Notes: generated from the sequence alone by a model not told the origin. Shown: positions 1 through 6,841, counted from the first letter of the stretch. The stretch is DNA of 36,206 nt from Streptomyces sparsogenes (GCF_001704635.1 NZ_MAXF01000050.1:1-36206); one strand, 5' to 3'. Made by a program: numbers and translations.

Positions 1-215
1 TGCCGCACTCCGAGCAGACCATGACCGGCCTCTACCCGGACAACCGCCGGGTCCGCCCCACCGGCCGCATGATCTTCTACCACCTCGGCGAACTCACCCT
101 GCGGATCGGCAACGTCACCGACCCGCCGTCCGTCCAGATCACCCGCGGCGTCCAACTCCACCTCCTCGACCTCCTCGACACCGACATCACACAGACCCGC
201 TGGCCACAGACCTAA
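1..215 (+). CDS. Unidentified protein, C-terminal fragment
   Basis: An open frame enters from the left edge (third base onwards) and ends with TAA at 213-215, giving about 70 residues. The first ATG in view is at 21, but the frame is open upstream of it, so the real start is probably outside the window. The visible part has alternating hydrophobic and charged residues ending in a leucine-rich stretch (LHLLDLLDTD); there is no recognisable motif, membrane segment or cysteine pair. It converges on the gene at 240-1358 with 24 bp between the two stop codons. I do not recognise the family. Confidence 0.5.
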   Translation, partial: PHSEQTMTGLYPDNRRVRPTGRMIFYHLGELTLRIGNVTDPPSVQITRGVQLHLLDLLDTDITQTRWPQT

Positions 216-239
216 ACCGGTGACCCGCGAAGTCCGGGG

Positions 240-1358
240 CTAGTCCACGGGCCGCACGACGTCCGCGACCACGCAGCTGACGTTGTCCGGGCCGCCCGCG
301 CGGTTGGCGAGGGCGACGAGCTCGCGCACCGCCCCCTCCGGGTCGGGGGCCGAGCCGACCACCCGCCGTACGTCCTCGGTCGGCACCACGGCGGACAGCC
401 CGTCGGAGCAGAGCAGATAGCGGTCCCCGGGCCGGGCGTCGTGCAGGCGGATGTCGGCGGTGGCCGCGTCCCGTCCTCCGGTCAGGGCCCGCAGCAGCAG
501 CGAGCGCTGCGGGTGGGAGGTGGCCTCCTCCGGGCTGAGGCGCCCCTCGTCGACCATCGACTGCACGACGGTGTGGTCGTGGGTGATCTGGAAAAGCTCT
601 CCGTCCCGCAGCAGATAGGCGCGGGAGTCGCCGATGTGCACCAGGGCCAGCCGGGACCCGGTCCACAGCATCGCGGTGAGCGTCGTGCCCACCTCGTGCG
701 GCGCGGGGCCGGATCCGGCGATGTCGCGCACGGCCCGGCCCGCCTGCTCGACGGCTTCCTCCAGCGCGTTGAGGAGCTCGCCCGCCGGGACGACGCCCGT
801 CCCCACGCCCTCGGCGTCCACGCGGCGGAGCTCGCGCACGGCGGCCGCGCCGGCCGGGGCCCCGGCCGCGCCGAAGCCGTCGGCGACGGCGAGCAGACGG
901 GGTCCCGCGTAGGCGGTGTCCTGGTTGCTCTCGCGGACCAGGCCGGTGTCGGAGAGCGCGGCGTAACGGATTTCCAGCGGCTCGGCGGCCTGCTCGACTG
1001 TCGGGGACATGAGGGGGTCCTTCCACGTCAGATGGTCGATGAGGAAGGCGGCCAGGTCCCGCCGGGCGGCGGTCTCGGCCTCGACCCGGGCCCAGAAGGC
1101 CCGCACCTCCCGCGCCGCCGCGGCCGCGTCCCGCTCCCCGAGGTCGCAGACCTCGCGGATGCGGGCCAGCGGCATGCCCAGGCGGCGCAACCAGGCCACC
1201 AGCCGCGCCCGTTCGAGCTGCCCGGGCGCGTAGAGCCGGTAGCCCGTCACCGGGTCGACGCGGGCCGGGGCCAGCAGGCCCAGCTCGTCGTACAGCCGCA
1301 GCGCCTTCGGCGACAGCCGGGACGCCTTCGCGAACGCCCCGATGGTCAGCAGGCTCAT
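240..1358 (-). CDS. MerR-type regulator fused to a PP2C Ser/Thr phosphatase
   Basis: A 372-residue protein with two distinct parts. Residues 1-70 are a MerR winged helix (LTIGAFAKASRLSPKALRLY, then GYRLY and a G-M-P-L-A-R-I segment), followed by a helical linker at about 75-112. Residues about 130-369 carry PP2C (PPM) motifs: RESNQD (142-147), VADGFG (158-163), GTTLTA, HIGDSRAY (241-248), THDHT, CSDGL (317-321) and GGPDNVS (355-361). The metal-binding aspartates (D147, D160, D319, D358) are present, so the phosphatase is probably active. The effector domain usual in MerR regulators is replaced by the enzyme, so the likely job is to couple DNA binding to phospho-protein signalling; this is inference. 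GAGGAGG lies 8 bp before the ATG, and a MerR-type dyad lies at 1406-1429 in its promoter region, so autoregulation is likely. Confidence 0.88.
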   Translation of the reverse strand: MSLLTIGAFAKASRLSPKALRLYDELGLLAPARVDPVTGYRLYAPGQLERARLVAWLRRLGMPLARIREVCDLGERDAAAAAREVRAFWARVEAETAARRDLAAFLIDHLTWKDPLMSPTVEQAAEPLEIRYAALSDTGLVRESNQDTAYAGPRLLAVADGFGAAGAPAGAAAVRELRRVDAEGVGTGVVPAGELLNALEEAVEQAGRAVRDIAGSGPAPHEVGTTLTAMLWTGSRLALVHIGDSRAYLLRDGELFQITHDHTVVQSMVDEGRLSPEEATSHPQRSLLLRALTGGRDAATADIRLHDARPGDRYLLCSDGLSAVVPTEDVRRVVGSAPDPEGAVRELVALANRAGGPDNVSCVVADVVRPVD

Positions 1359-1405
1359 GCGCGCCCCTCCTCACCCCGGGCACCACGCCCGGCCCCTCGA
1401 TGCTG

Positions 1406-1429
1406 TGACCTGCCCCAAGGTGAAGGTCA
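1406..1429 (-). promoter_or_regulatory. MerR-type operator upstream of the MerR-PP2C gene
   Basis: On the minus strand a TTGACC element (-35-like) begins an imperfect dyad with outer arms ACCT and AGGT and 7 of 10 symmetric positions matching. TGACCT at 1406-1411 and AGGTCA at 1424-1429 are the visible half-sites on the plus strand. MerR proteins characteristically bind dyads in long-spacer promoters starting with TTGAC. The site lies about 50 bp upstream of the ATG at 1358. Confidence 0.5.
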
Positions 1430-1463
1430 AGCCGGCGGCCCCGCCGAGATGCGGCAGGGTGGT

Positions 1464-1490
1464 TGTCACATTCGCGGGCCCAGCGGTGTC
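1464..1490 (+). promoter_or_regulatory. Candidate ECF41-type promoter
   Basis: TGTCACA at 1464-1470 matches the -35 element I recall for ECF41 sigma factors. TGTC at 1487-1490, 17 bp after TGTCAC, stands where CGTC would be expected as the -10 element (one mismatch). A tandem 15-bp direct repeat (1488-1502 and 1503-1517, differing at two bases) overlaps and follows the -10. It would drive the leader frame at 1540 and the sigma gene at 1614, implying autoregulation. Confidence 0.45.
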
Positions 1491-1539
1491 TTCACGTCGG
1501 CGGTCTTCACATCGACGGGCCACGTACAAGGAGGACACC

Positions 1540-1617
1540 ATGGCCAAGGAGAACACCATGGCGCGAGGCGTTCCACAGGCGGCGCTCCCCACCGGGACGA
1601 GCGTGGGCGCGGCATGA
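1540..1617 (+). CDS. 25-residue leader frame translationally coupled to the ECF41 sigma factor
   Basis: ATG at 1540 is preceded by an excellent ribosome binding site (AAGGAGG, 1528-1534). The frame runs 25 codons and its TGA overlaps the ATG of the sigma gene as ATGA (1614-1617). The sigma ATG has no good Shine-Dalgarno sequence of its own, so translation of this frame probably controls sigma synthesis. The peptide (starts MAKENTMARG) resembles no family I know. It may be a leader peptide, or what remains of the small enzyme gene (carboxymuconolactone decarboxylase type) that usually accompanies ECF41 sigma factors. Confidence 0.45.
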   Translation: MAKENTMARGVPQAALPTGTSVGAA

Positions 1618-2480
1618 GCGAGGACCCGTTCGTCACCCATCGCAGCCTGCTTTTCACGGTCGCCTACGAGATGCTCGGGTCGGCGGCCGACGCGGAGGAC
1701 GTGCTGCAGGAGTCCTGGCTGCGCTGGGCCGGCGTCGACCACGCGCAGGTGCGTGAGCCGCGGGCGTACCTCATCCGCGTCGTCACCCGGCAAGCCCTCA
1801 ACCGCCTGCGCACGCTGTCGCGCAGCCGCGAGGACTACGTGGGCGAATGGCTGCCGGAGCCGCTCCTGACCAGCCCCGATGTCGCCGAGGACGTGGAACT
1901 GGCGGAGAGCGTCTCGATCGCGATGCTGACCGTGCTGGAGACCCTCGGGCCGGCGGAGCGGGCGGTGTTCGTGCTCCGCGAGGTCTTCGACATGCCGTAC
2001 GGCGAGATCGCCGAGGCCATCGGGAAGTCCGCGGCCGCGGTACGGCAGATAGCCCGGCGGGCGCGCGAGCACGTGGCGGCCCGGCGGCCGCGGACGCGGG
2101 TGAGCCGGTCGGAGCAGGAGGCCGTGCTGGAGCGGTTCCTGGCGGCGCTGCGCACCGGGCGGCTGCAGGAGCTGATGGAGATCATGGCGCCGGACGTGGT
2201 CATGATCGCCGATGGTGGCGGGCTCGTGACCGCCGCGCTGACACCCCTCCACGGCGCCGAGCTGGTGGCGCCGATCCTCGCCCGCGCGAACCGGGTGGTG
2301 AACGCGCTGGAGACGGCGACCGTATGGCTCAACGGCGAGCCCGCGGGCCGGATCGAGTTCGACGGCGAGCCGGCCGCGGTGAGCCTGGTGGTGGAGGACG
2401 GCAGGGTCACCCGGATCTACGTGGTGCGCAACCCCCGGAAGCTGACGCGCCTGGACGCCCCGGCCGACCTCGCCCGGTGA
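1614..2480 (+). CDS. ECF RNA polymerase sigma factor, ECF41 type, with SnoaL-like C-terminal domain
   Basis: 288 residues. Region 2 (about 8-72) has the AEDVLQESWLRW helix, and region 4 (about 103-155) has the PYGEIAEAIGKSAAAVRQIARRAR helix-turn-helix. It is longer than a plain ECF factor: residues about 165-280 form a SnoaL/NTF2-like extension. The three markers I recall for the ECF41 group are all visible: WLPEP in the inter-domain linker (79-83), DGGG (200-203) and NPRKL near the C-terminus (273-277). In this group the extension regulates sigma activity and no anti-sigma gene is needed; none is present nearby. The usual oxidoreductase or carboxymuconolactone-decarboxylase partner is also missing. 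The start overlaps the leader frame by ATGA. The stop codon lies in the first unit of a 24-bp tandem repeat. Confidence 0.9.
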   Translation: MSEDPFVTHRSLLFTVAYEMLGSAADAEDVLQESWLRWAGVDHAQVREPRAYLIRVVTRQALNRLRTLSRSREDYVGEWLPEPLLTSPDVAEDVELAESVSIAMLTVLETLGPAERAVFVLREVFDMPYGEIAEAIGKSAAAVRQIARRAREHVAARRPRTRVSRSEQEAVLERFLAALRTGRLQELMEIMAPDVVMIADGGGLVTAALTPLHGAELVAPILARANRVVNALETATVWLNGEPAGRIEFDGEPAAVSLVVEDGRVTRIYVVRNPRKLTRLDAPADLAR

Positions 2481-2614
2481 GCAGAGGCCGATCCCGCCCG
2501 GTGAGCGGTGACCCACCGCGCCCGGTGAGCGTTGCCCGATCGCGTCCGGTGAGGGGAGGCCGACCACGCCCGCTGAGCGCTGACCCAGCGCGCCCGGTGA
2601 GCACTGACCGGTCC
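2471..2614 (+). repeat. Six tandem 24-bp repeats anchored on the sigma gene stop codon
   Basis: Units begin at 2471, 2495, 2519, 2543, 2567 and 2591, each starting with CGCCCGGTGA or a one-base variant followed by a more variable GC-rich half. The TGA in unit 1 is the stop codon of the sigma gene. Because 24 is a multiple of three, every unit repeats an in-frame TGA. The remaining 2615-2673 is C-rich and runs to the convergent MerR gene stop. Confidence 0.85.
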
Positions 2615-2673
2615 CCCCGCTCGGCCGATCCCCCTCCGCCCCTCCGGTCGGCCGATCCACGCCCCCGCCGGCC

Positions 2674-3423
2674 TCAGCTCTCGCGCCCGGCGGCCCGGCG
2701 CTGCTCGGCGCGCTGCCCGGCGCGGTGGACGAGCGCGTCGACGATGCGCTGCCAGGCCGGTGATGCCTCGGAGATCCGGGCGGAGACCAGCTTCAGGTAC
2801 CCCGCCCGGTCGCCGTCCCGTTCGTGCTTGGTCTCCCATGCGTCCAGGTCGTCGATGAGCCGGTCCAGGCGCGGATCGTTCGGATCCCAGTCGAATGACT
2901 GATCGCAGGCGAGATACAGGCGGACCGTCTCGGGGTCGTCCAAGCCGGCGTTCTTGTCCCGTATCCGCTGCGGCACGACCTGCGGGTCGAGTGCCTGCAT
3001 CAGGATCCACGAGTCGCGTTCGAGCCGTACTCTCCGCTCGCTGACCCCGAGGCCACGCATCCGGTCCAGGATGGCGACCACCTCGGGGGGCAGGACGAGC
3101 CTCTCGCCACCGGCCAGTTCGGCGATCCTGCGGCGGTATTCGGCGAGCTGGTCGATCTTGCGCCGCAACTCGGCGTCGATGTCGGTGATGGCCGCGGCGA
3201 ACTGGGCCGGCTGTGCGTGCAGCAGCGCGTCGATACGGGCCAGCGGCACCCCGGCGTCGGCGAGGGTTCTGATCCGGATGAGGTCCACCGCCGCCTGCGC
3301 GCCGTAGCGGCGGTAGCCGGAGGCATCGCGCTCCGGCTCGGGCAACAGGCCGACGTGGTGGTAGTGGCGAACGGTGCGCACGGTCACCCCGGCGGCCGCC
3401 GCGAGCTGGCCGATCGTGAGCAC
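2674..3423 (-). CDS. MerR family transcriptional regulator
   Basis: 249 residues from a GTG at 3423, preceded by GAGGGGG. The N-terminal winged helix is clear: LTIGQLAAAAGVTVRTVRHY (2-21), then GYRRYGAQAAVDLIRIRTLADAGVPLARI (36-64), followed by a dimerisation coiled coil (about 75-108). The C-terminal half (about 110-249) is all-helical, charged and lacks a cysteine cluster, so it is unlikely to be a metal sensor; the ligand is unknown. It is the second gene of an operon with the alpha/beta hydrolase, 40 bp downstream of it, and is the natural candidate to bind the dyad at 4417-4431. Confidence 0.88.
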   Translation of the reverse strand: MLTIGQLAAAAGVTVRTVRHYHHVGLLPEPERDASGYRRYGAQAAVDLIRIRTLADAGVPLARIDALLHAQPAQFAAAITDIDAELRRKIDQLAEYRRRIAELAGGERLVLPPEVVAILDRMRGLGVSERRVRLERDSWILMQALDPQVVPQRIRDKNAGLDDPETVRLYLACDQSFDWDPNDPRLDRLIDDLDAWETKHERDGDRAGYLKLVSARISEASPAWQRIVDALVHRAGQRAEQRRAAGRES

Positions 3424-3461
3424 CGTCCCCCTCGGGTCTTCGTACGACGTGGTCGTGCCGA

Positions 3462-3497
3462 GTCTAGGCGCGGGTCTGGGCGCGGGTCTGGGCGCGG
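3462..3497 (-). repeat. Three 12-bp tandem repeats forming the hydrolase C-terminus and stop
   Basis: Units on the plus strand are 3462-3473, 3474-3485 and 3486-3497, reading GTCT(A/G)GGCGCGG. They encode the AQTR-type tail of the hydrolase. The terminal unit differs by one base (A at 3466), which turns a CAG glutamine codon into the TAG stop. The stop codon is therefore a mutated copy of the repeat. Confidence 0.8.
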
Positions 3498-4402
3498 GCC
3501 GCACGGTCGACGACGTCGCGGATCGCCTGGACCACGGCATCGGGGCGGTCGAAGCACAGCCGGTGGTGGGCGGTGTCGGAGAGGATGCGCTGTTCCCCGT
3601 GCGAGACCCCGCTCACCAGGGCCGCGTCCAGTTTCGTCCTGCCCTCGTGCATCCGCCGCAACGTCTCCTCCGGCGTCAGCGCCTTCTGGCCAGGGTCGGT
3701 GCCCACCACGGTGAGAGCGACCACCGGCACGTCGGGGATGTCCGGACCCGCCCGCAGTTCGGTGGCGAGGTCGGCCAATGTGCCGCGCTCGGCGATGCCG
3801 ACGTGCATCCACTGGTCACTCGTCTTGGCCTCGAGCAGCGCCTGCCGCAGGTCCTCGGGATAGTCCGCGAGCAGGTCGGCGAACATCTCCCGCAGGGCCG
3901 GACGCAGCTGTTCCAGCTGCTCCCGGCCGGGCGCCATCCGCTCGACCGCGTCCAGACCGGCCTCAGGCGGCATGAAGTCGTCCCAGTCGCGGTGGAAGGC
4001 GTCCAGCCAGACCAGCCCGGCCACCTCACCCGGGTGGAGCTGCGCGAACCGGTGGGCGTAGAAGCCGCCGAGGGAGTGCGCCACCAGAACGTACGGGCCG
4101 GGGATGCTCTGGGCGGTCAGCAGCTCGCGCAGTTCCGTGGCGACCGCGCCGGCGGTGCGCGGCAGCGGGACCGGGTCGCTGTAGCCCGTGCCGCCACGGT
4201 CGTACACCACGGCGGTGGTGAACCGGGAAACCTCCTGCTGCACCCCGAAGTAGTCCAGGCCGACCGCGCTCGCGCCCGGCAGGAACACCACCGCCGGCCC
4301 GCCGCTGCCCGACCGGTGCACGAAGACGCGGCGGCCGTCGATCTCCTGGAAACCTCCGACCGGCGGCGCGATCCGATCGGGGGACGTGGTCTCGTTCGTC
4401 AT
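3464..4402 (-). CDS. Alpha/beta hydrolase
   Basis: 312 residues with the alpha/beta hydrolase fold signature. The oxyanion segment FLPGAS is at 40-45, DRGGTGYSD at 68-76, and the nucleophile elbow AHSLGG puts Ser110 as the nucleophile. H279/H280 near the C-terminus (TAHHRLCFDRPDAV) supplies the likely catalytic histidine. A lid region lies at about 135-215. There is no signal peptide, so it is probably cytoplasmic; the substrate cannot be told. ATG at 4402 follows GGAG by 8 bp. It is first in an operon with the MerR gene and is probably induced through it from the operator at 4417-4431. The extreme C-terminus is low complexity, made of 12-bp repeats. Confidence 0.85.
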   Translation of the reverse strand: MTNETTSPDRIAPPVGGFQEIDGRRVFVHRSGSGGPAVVFLPGASAVGLDYFGVQQEVSRFTTAVVYDRGGTGYSDPVPLPRTAGAVATELRELLTAQSIPGPYVLVAHSLGGFYAHRFAQLHPGEVAGLVWLDAFHRDWDDFMPPEAGLDAVERMAPGREQLEQLRPALREMFADLLADYPEDLRQALLEAKTSDQWMHVGIAERGTLADLATELRAGPDIPDVPVVALTVVGTDPGQKALTPEETLRRMHEGRTKLDAALVSGVSHGEQRILSDTAHHRLCFDRPDAVVQAIRDVVDRAARAQTRAQTRA

Positions 4403-4416
4403 GCGACAAGGCTCCA

Positions 4417-4440
4417 ACCCTGACGCAAGGTCAAGGTCAA
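4417..4440 (-). promoter_or_regulatory. MerR-type operator/promoter of the hydrolase-merR operon
   Basis: On the minus strand two overlapping TTGACC elements (complement of 4435-4440 and 4429-4434) precede a 15-bp dyad, ACCTTG-CGT-CAGGGT (complement of 4417-4431), symmetric except for one pair. This is the form expected for a MerR-family binding site next to a -35 element. It ends 14 bp before the hydrolase ATG. Confidence 0.6.
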
Positions 4441-4521
4441 CCTCTTCCCTTGGCGACCTCTCGCACCCGGTCGCACCGCCGTCCCGTCCCGCCCCACCCC
4501 GTCGCACCGCGCCGCACCGCG

Positions 4522-4606
4522 TGGTGCCATGCCCGGCAGAGATAGCACCACCCATGGCCCCGCATGGCTCCCCATGGTGCCATTCATGTGCCATGATGGC
4601 GCCATG
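4522..4606. promoter_or_regulatory. Cluster of ATGG(T/C)GCCAT-type palindromes upstream of the GtrA-like gene
   Basis: The intergenic stretch 4403-4692 holds repeated half-sites: TGGTGCCAT (4522-4530), TAGCACCAC (4543-4551), ATGGTGCCAT (4574-4583), ATGTGCCAT (4586-4594) and the perfect palindrome ATGGCGCCAT (4596-4605). The regular recurrence suggests a multi-site operator for an unidentified regulator acting on the gene at 4693. No gene is seen in this stretch. Confidence 0.4.
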
Positions 4607-4692
4607 GGCAAGGCGCCCCCGGCCTCACAGGTCGAGGGGCGCCCGGTTTCGCGGTGCGAGCGATCAGCAGTACGAGCGATCAAAGGGATCGG

Positions 4693-5253
4693 ATGATGGA
4701 GACAGTGCAGAGCCGACAGCAGGCAGCCCCCGGCGCACCCGGCGCCTTCGCCGCCTTCGCCCGCTTCGTACTCTGCGGCGGCGGAGTGGGGCTCGCCTCC
4801 AGCTTCGCCGTGGCAGCCCTCGCCTCCTGGATCCCCTGGGCCCTGTCCAACGCCCTGATCACCGCGGCCTCCACGCTCCTCGCCACCGAGCTGCACGCCC
4901 GCTTCACCTTCGGCGCGGGCGGGCGCGCGACCCTGCGCCAGCACGCGCAGTCGGCCGGATCCGCAACGGCCGCGTACGCGGTGACCTGCGCGGCGATGCT
5001 CGTCCTGCATCAGCTGGTCGTGACGCCCGGCCCGATACTCGAGCAGGTCGTCTACCTGTCCGCCTCCGCGCTCACCGGCGTCGCGCGCTACGCGGTGCTG
5101 CGGCTCGTCGTCTTCTCCCGGAAGCACTCGAAGCCCGCGACCCCCGCCCGCACCGCCCACCCCGCACCCGCGCCCGCGCCCCGCCCCGTACCCGCGGCCC
5201 TGACCCGCGCGGCGGCCCCGGCCGGCCCCGCCGCGCTCTGCCGCGCCGCCTGA
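4693..5253 (+). CDS. GtrA-like four-helix membrane protein
   Basis: 186 residues from ATG 4693, preceded by AAAGGGA (4682-4688); a GTG further upstream in frame lacks a ribosome site. Residues about 17-142 hold four hydrophobic segments with the GtrA pattern: FVLCGGGVGLA in helix 1, ELHARFTF at the end of helix 2, and ARYAVLRLVVFSRK at the end of helix 4. GtrA proteins assist movement of lipid-linked sugars. No glycosyltransferase is nearby, so a role in glycan export is only a family-based guess. The last 40 residues are a Pro/Ala/Arg-rich tail. Confidence 0.65.
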   Translation: MMETVQSRQQAAPGAPGAFAAFARFVLCGGGVGLASSFAVAALASWIPWALSNALITAASTLLATELHARFTFGAGGRATLRQHAQSAGSATAAYAVTCAAMLVLHQLVVTPGPILEQVVYLSASALTGVARYAVLRLVVFSRKHSKPATPARTAHPAPAPAPRPVPAALTRAAAPAGPAALCRAA

Positions 5254-5298
5254 CCGCCCCGCCACACGGCCACGGCCACGGCATGACCGCGACACGAC

Positions 5299-5323
5299 TG
5301 CAAGCGAATGCTTGCAATAGTTA
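5299..5323 (+). promoter_or_regulatory. Palindromic operator and -10 of the XRE-hbhA-DUF2516 region
   Basis: TGCAAGC (5299-5305) and GCTTGCA (5310-5316) form a perfect 7-bp inverted repeat with a 4-bp spacer. A -10-like TAGTTA (5318-5323) follows immediately, about 25 bp before the XRE gene start. A site covering the promoter core is what an autoregulating XRE repressor would use. Confidence 0.55.
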
Positions 5324-5347
5324 GCACTGGTGCGGCAGCATGGGGAC

Positions 5348-5755
5348 ATGGCATCGCTGAACGTCGGCAACCTCGGTGAGTTCCTGCGTGAGCAGAGACG
5401 CAGCGCGCAGCTCTCGCTGCGCCAGCTCGCCGATGCCGCCGGGGTGTCCAATCCATATCTGAGCCAGATCGAGCGCGGGCTGCGCAAGCCGAGCGCCGAG
5501 ATCCTGCAGCAGCTCGCGAAGGCGCTGCGGATATCCGCGGAGACCCTCTATGTGCAGGCCGGAATTCTCGACGAGCGGGACCGGGACGAGACGGAGACGC
5601 GCAGTGTGATACTCGCCGACCCGTCGATCAACGAGCGGCAGAAGCAGGTGCTGCTGCAGATCTACGAGTCCTTCCGCAAGGAGAACGCACCCGGCCCCGC
5701 CGCGGGCCCCACCCCCGCCGGCAGCGCCGACGACGACACCGAACCCTCGAACTGA
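5348..5755 (+). CDS. XRE family transcriptional regulator
   Basis: 135 residues. The helix-turn-helix occupies about 9-66: LGEFLREQRRSAQLSLRQLA, then GVSNPYLSQIERGLRKPSAEIL, the standard Cro/C1 recognition pattern. The C-terminal part is short, charged and ends in a Pro/Ala/Asp tail, with no metal or ligand domain. ATG 5348 was chosen because residues upstream do not fit the family and GGGG lies just before it. The gene lies 18 bp upstream of the HbhA-like gene, an order I recall also in mycobacteria (Rv0474-hbhA). It is the likely ligand of the palindrome at 5299-5316. Confidence 0.88.
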   Translation: MASLNVGNLGEFLREQRRSAQLSLRQLADAAGVSNPYLSQIERGLRKPSAEILQQLAKALRISAETLYVQAGILDERDRDETETRSVILADPSINERQKQVLLQIYESFRKENAPGPAAGPTPAGSADDDTEPSN

Positions 5756-5773
5756 TCCGGGAGGACCAGCACC

Positions 5774-6367
5774 ATGGCCATCACCGACGATGTGCGTAAG
5801 ACGCTCACCGACCCGACCCCCCTGTACTTCCTGGCGGGCACGGCCGACCTGACCGCCCAGAAGCTCAAGGAGGTGCCGTCGCTGGTCGAGAAGATCGTCG
5901 CCGAGGCCCCCGAGCGCTTCGCGGCCGTACGGAACACCGACCCCAAGGCCGTCCAGGACCGCGTCACCCAGCAGGCCAAGGAGGCCCAGGAGAAGCTCAC
6001 CGAGCTGCTGGGCACGCTCGACACCGACCTGAAGAAGCTCCGCGACACCGCCCAGGAGCTGGCGCTCCAGGGCGTGGGCCGCGCCGCCGAGCTGGCCGTC
6101 AAGGCGCGCGAGCGGTACGACGAGGTGGCCGAGCACGGCCAGGAGGTCGTGAAGACCTGGCGCGGCGAGGCGGCCGACGAGATGGTCGAGGTGGCCAGCG
6201 CCATCGAGCCCAAGGACGGGTCGGTCCCGGTCGCGGGCGGCGAGTCGTCCAACGGGTCGAAGCCCGTGGTCAAGCCGGCGCCCACCGCCAAGAAGACCCC
6301 GCCCCGCAAGCCGGCCCCCGCCCCCGCCCCCACCGCCAAGAAGGCCCCGCCGAAGCCCCAGGGCTGA
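5774..6367 (+). CDS. HbhA-like coiled-coil protein with Lys/Pro/Ala-rich tail
   Basis: 197 residues, with GGGAGGA 8 bp before the ATG. Residues 1-145 are almost entirely helical and charged (coiled coil around 55-135). Residues 160-197 are a Lys-Pro-Ala tail with TAKK repeated at 171-174 and 187-190. This is the architecture of mycobacterial heparin-binding haemagglutinin, whose lysine-rich tail binds polyanions and whose helix associates with lipid and cell poles. No signal peptide is present, as in HbhA. The gene order XRE, HbhA-like, DUF2516 supports orthology. In a soil saprophyte an adhesin role is doubtful; a role at the membrane or growing tip is more plausible but is inference. Confidence 0.7.
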   Translation: MAITDDVRKTLTDPTPLYFLAGTADLTAQKLKEVPSLVEKIVAEAPERFAAVRNTDPKAVQDRVTQQAKEAQEKLTELLGTLDTDLKKLRDTAQELALQGVGRAAELAVKARERYDEVAEHGQEVVKTWRGEAADEMVEVASAIEPKDGSVPVAGGESSNGSKPVVKPAPTAKKTPPRKPAPAPAPTAKKAPPKPQG

Positions 6368-6384
6368 AAAGCGAGGCTGAGAAC

Positions 6385-6430
6385 CAGGGCCGGGAACCAG
6401 GGCCGGGAACGCCCTGCGTGCCCGGCCCTG
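6385..6430 (+). terminator. Hairpin after the HbhA-like gene with a duplicated left arm
   Basis: CAGGGCCGGG (6398-6407) pairs perfectly with CCCGGCCCTG (6421-6430) around a 13-nt loop. The left arm occurs twice (also 6385-6394), within a 13-bp tandem duplication, so two alternative stems can form. There is no T-run, which is common in Streptomyces terminators. Confidence 0.65.
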
Positions 6431-6490
6431 TCAGCGGGTACGGTGGCGGAGGAACGCTTCTCTCTCCATATCTTCCAGGTGGTCTAGGCG

Positions 6491-6841
6491 GTGGACGGCG
6501 TGCTGGTACAAGGGTTTAACCAGGTGCTCTACTGGGTCTCCTGGGGGCTGCTCCTCTTCAGCCTGTTCGCCTTCATCGACGCCGCGATCCGCCGTGAGGA
6601 CGCCTATCGGGCCGCGGACAAGCAGAGCAAGCCGTTCTGGCTGGTCATCCTGGGAATCGCCGCCGCGGTGAACTTCTTCATGGGGATCCTGGACTTCCTG
6701 CCGATCATCGGGCTGATCGCGACCATCGTGTACATCGTCGATGTGCGGCCCGCGCTCCGGCAGATCTCCGGCGGCCGCAACTGGCCGCGTGGCCGTGGCT
6801 CCAGCTCCGACGGCCCGTACGGGCCCTTCAACGGGCGCTAG
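6491..6841 (+). CDS. DUF2516 family membrane protein
   Basis: 116 residues from GTG 6491 with AGGTGG (6477-6482) upstream. There are three hydrophobic stretches, about residues 9-29, 48-66 and 67-86. The first is followed by FIDAAIRREDAYRAADKQSKPFW, which matches what I recall of DUF2516 proteins downstream of hbhA in mycobacteria (Rv0476). The C-terminal 25 residues are a glycine/serine/arginine tail. Function is unknown; the conserved adjacency suggests it works with the HbhA-like protein at the membrane. Confidence 0.7.
   Translation: MDGVLVQGFNQVLYWVSWGLLLFSLFAFIDAAIRREDAYRAADKQSKPFWLVILGIAAAVNFFMGILDFLPIIGLIATIVYIVDVRPALRQISGGRNWPRGRGSSSDGPYGPFNGR

Noticed and set aside
441..2480. 679-codon plus-strand frame starting opposite the MerR-PP2C gene and running into the sigma gene
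   Set aside because: Its first part is antisense to the MerR-PP2C gene and has no domain. The real sigma start is the ATG at 1614, coupled to the leader frame.
2471..2614. CRISPR array
   Set aside because: Units are directly adjacent 24-bp tandem repeats without unique spacers, and no cas genes are present. The same applies to 8361-8520 and 14402-14641.
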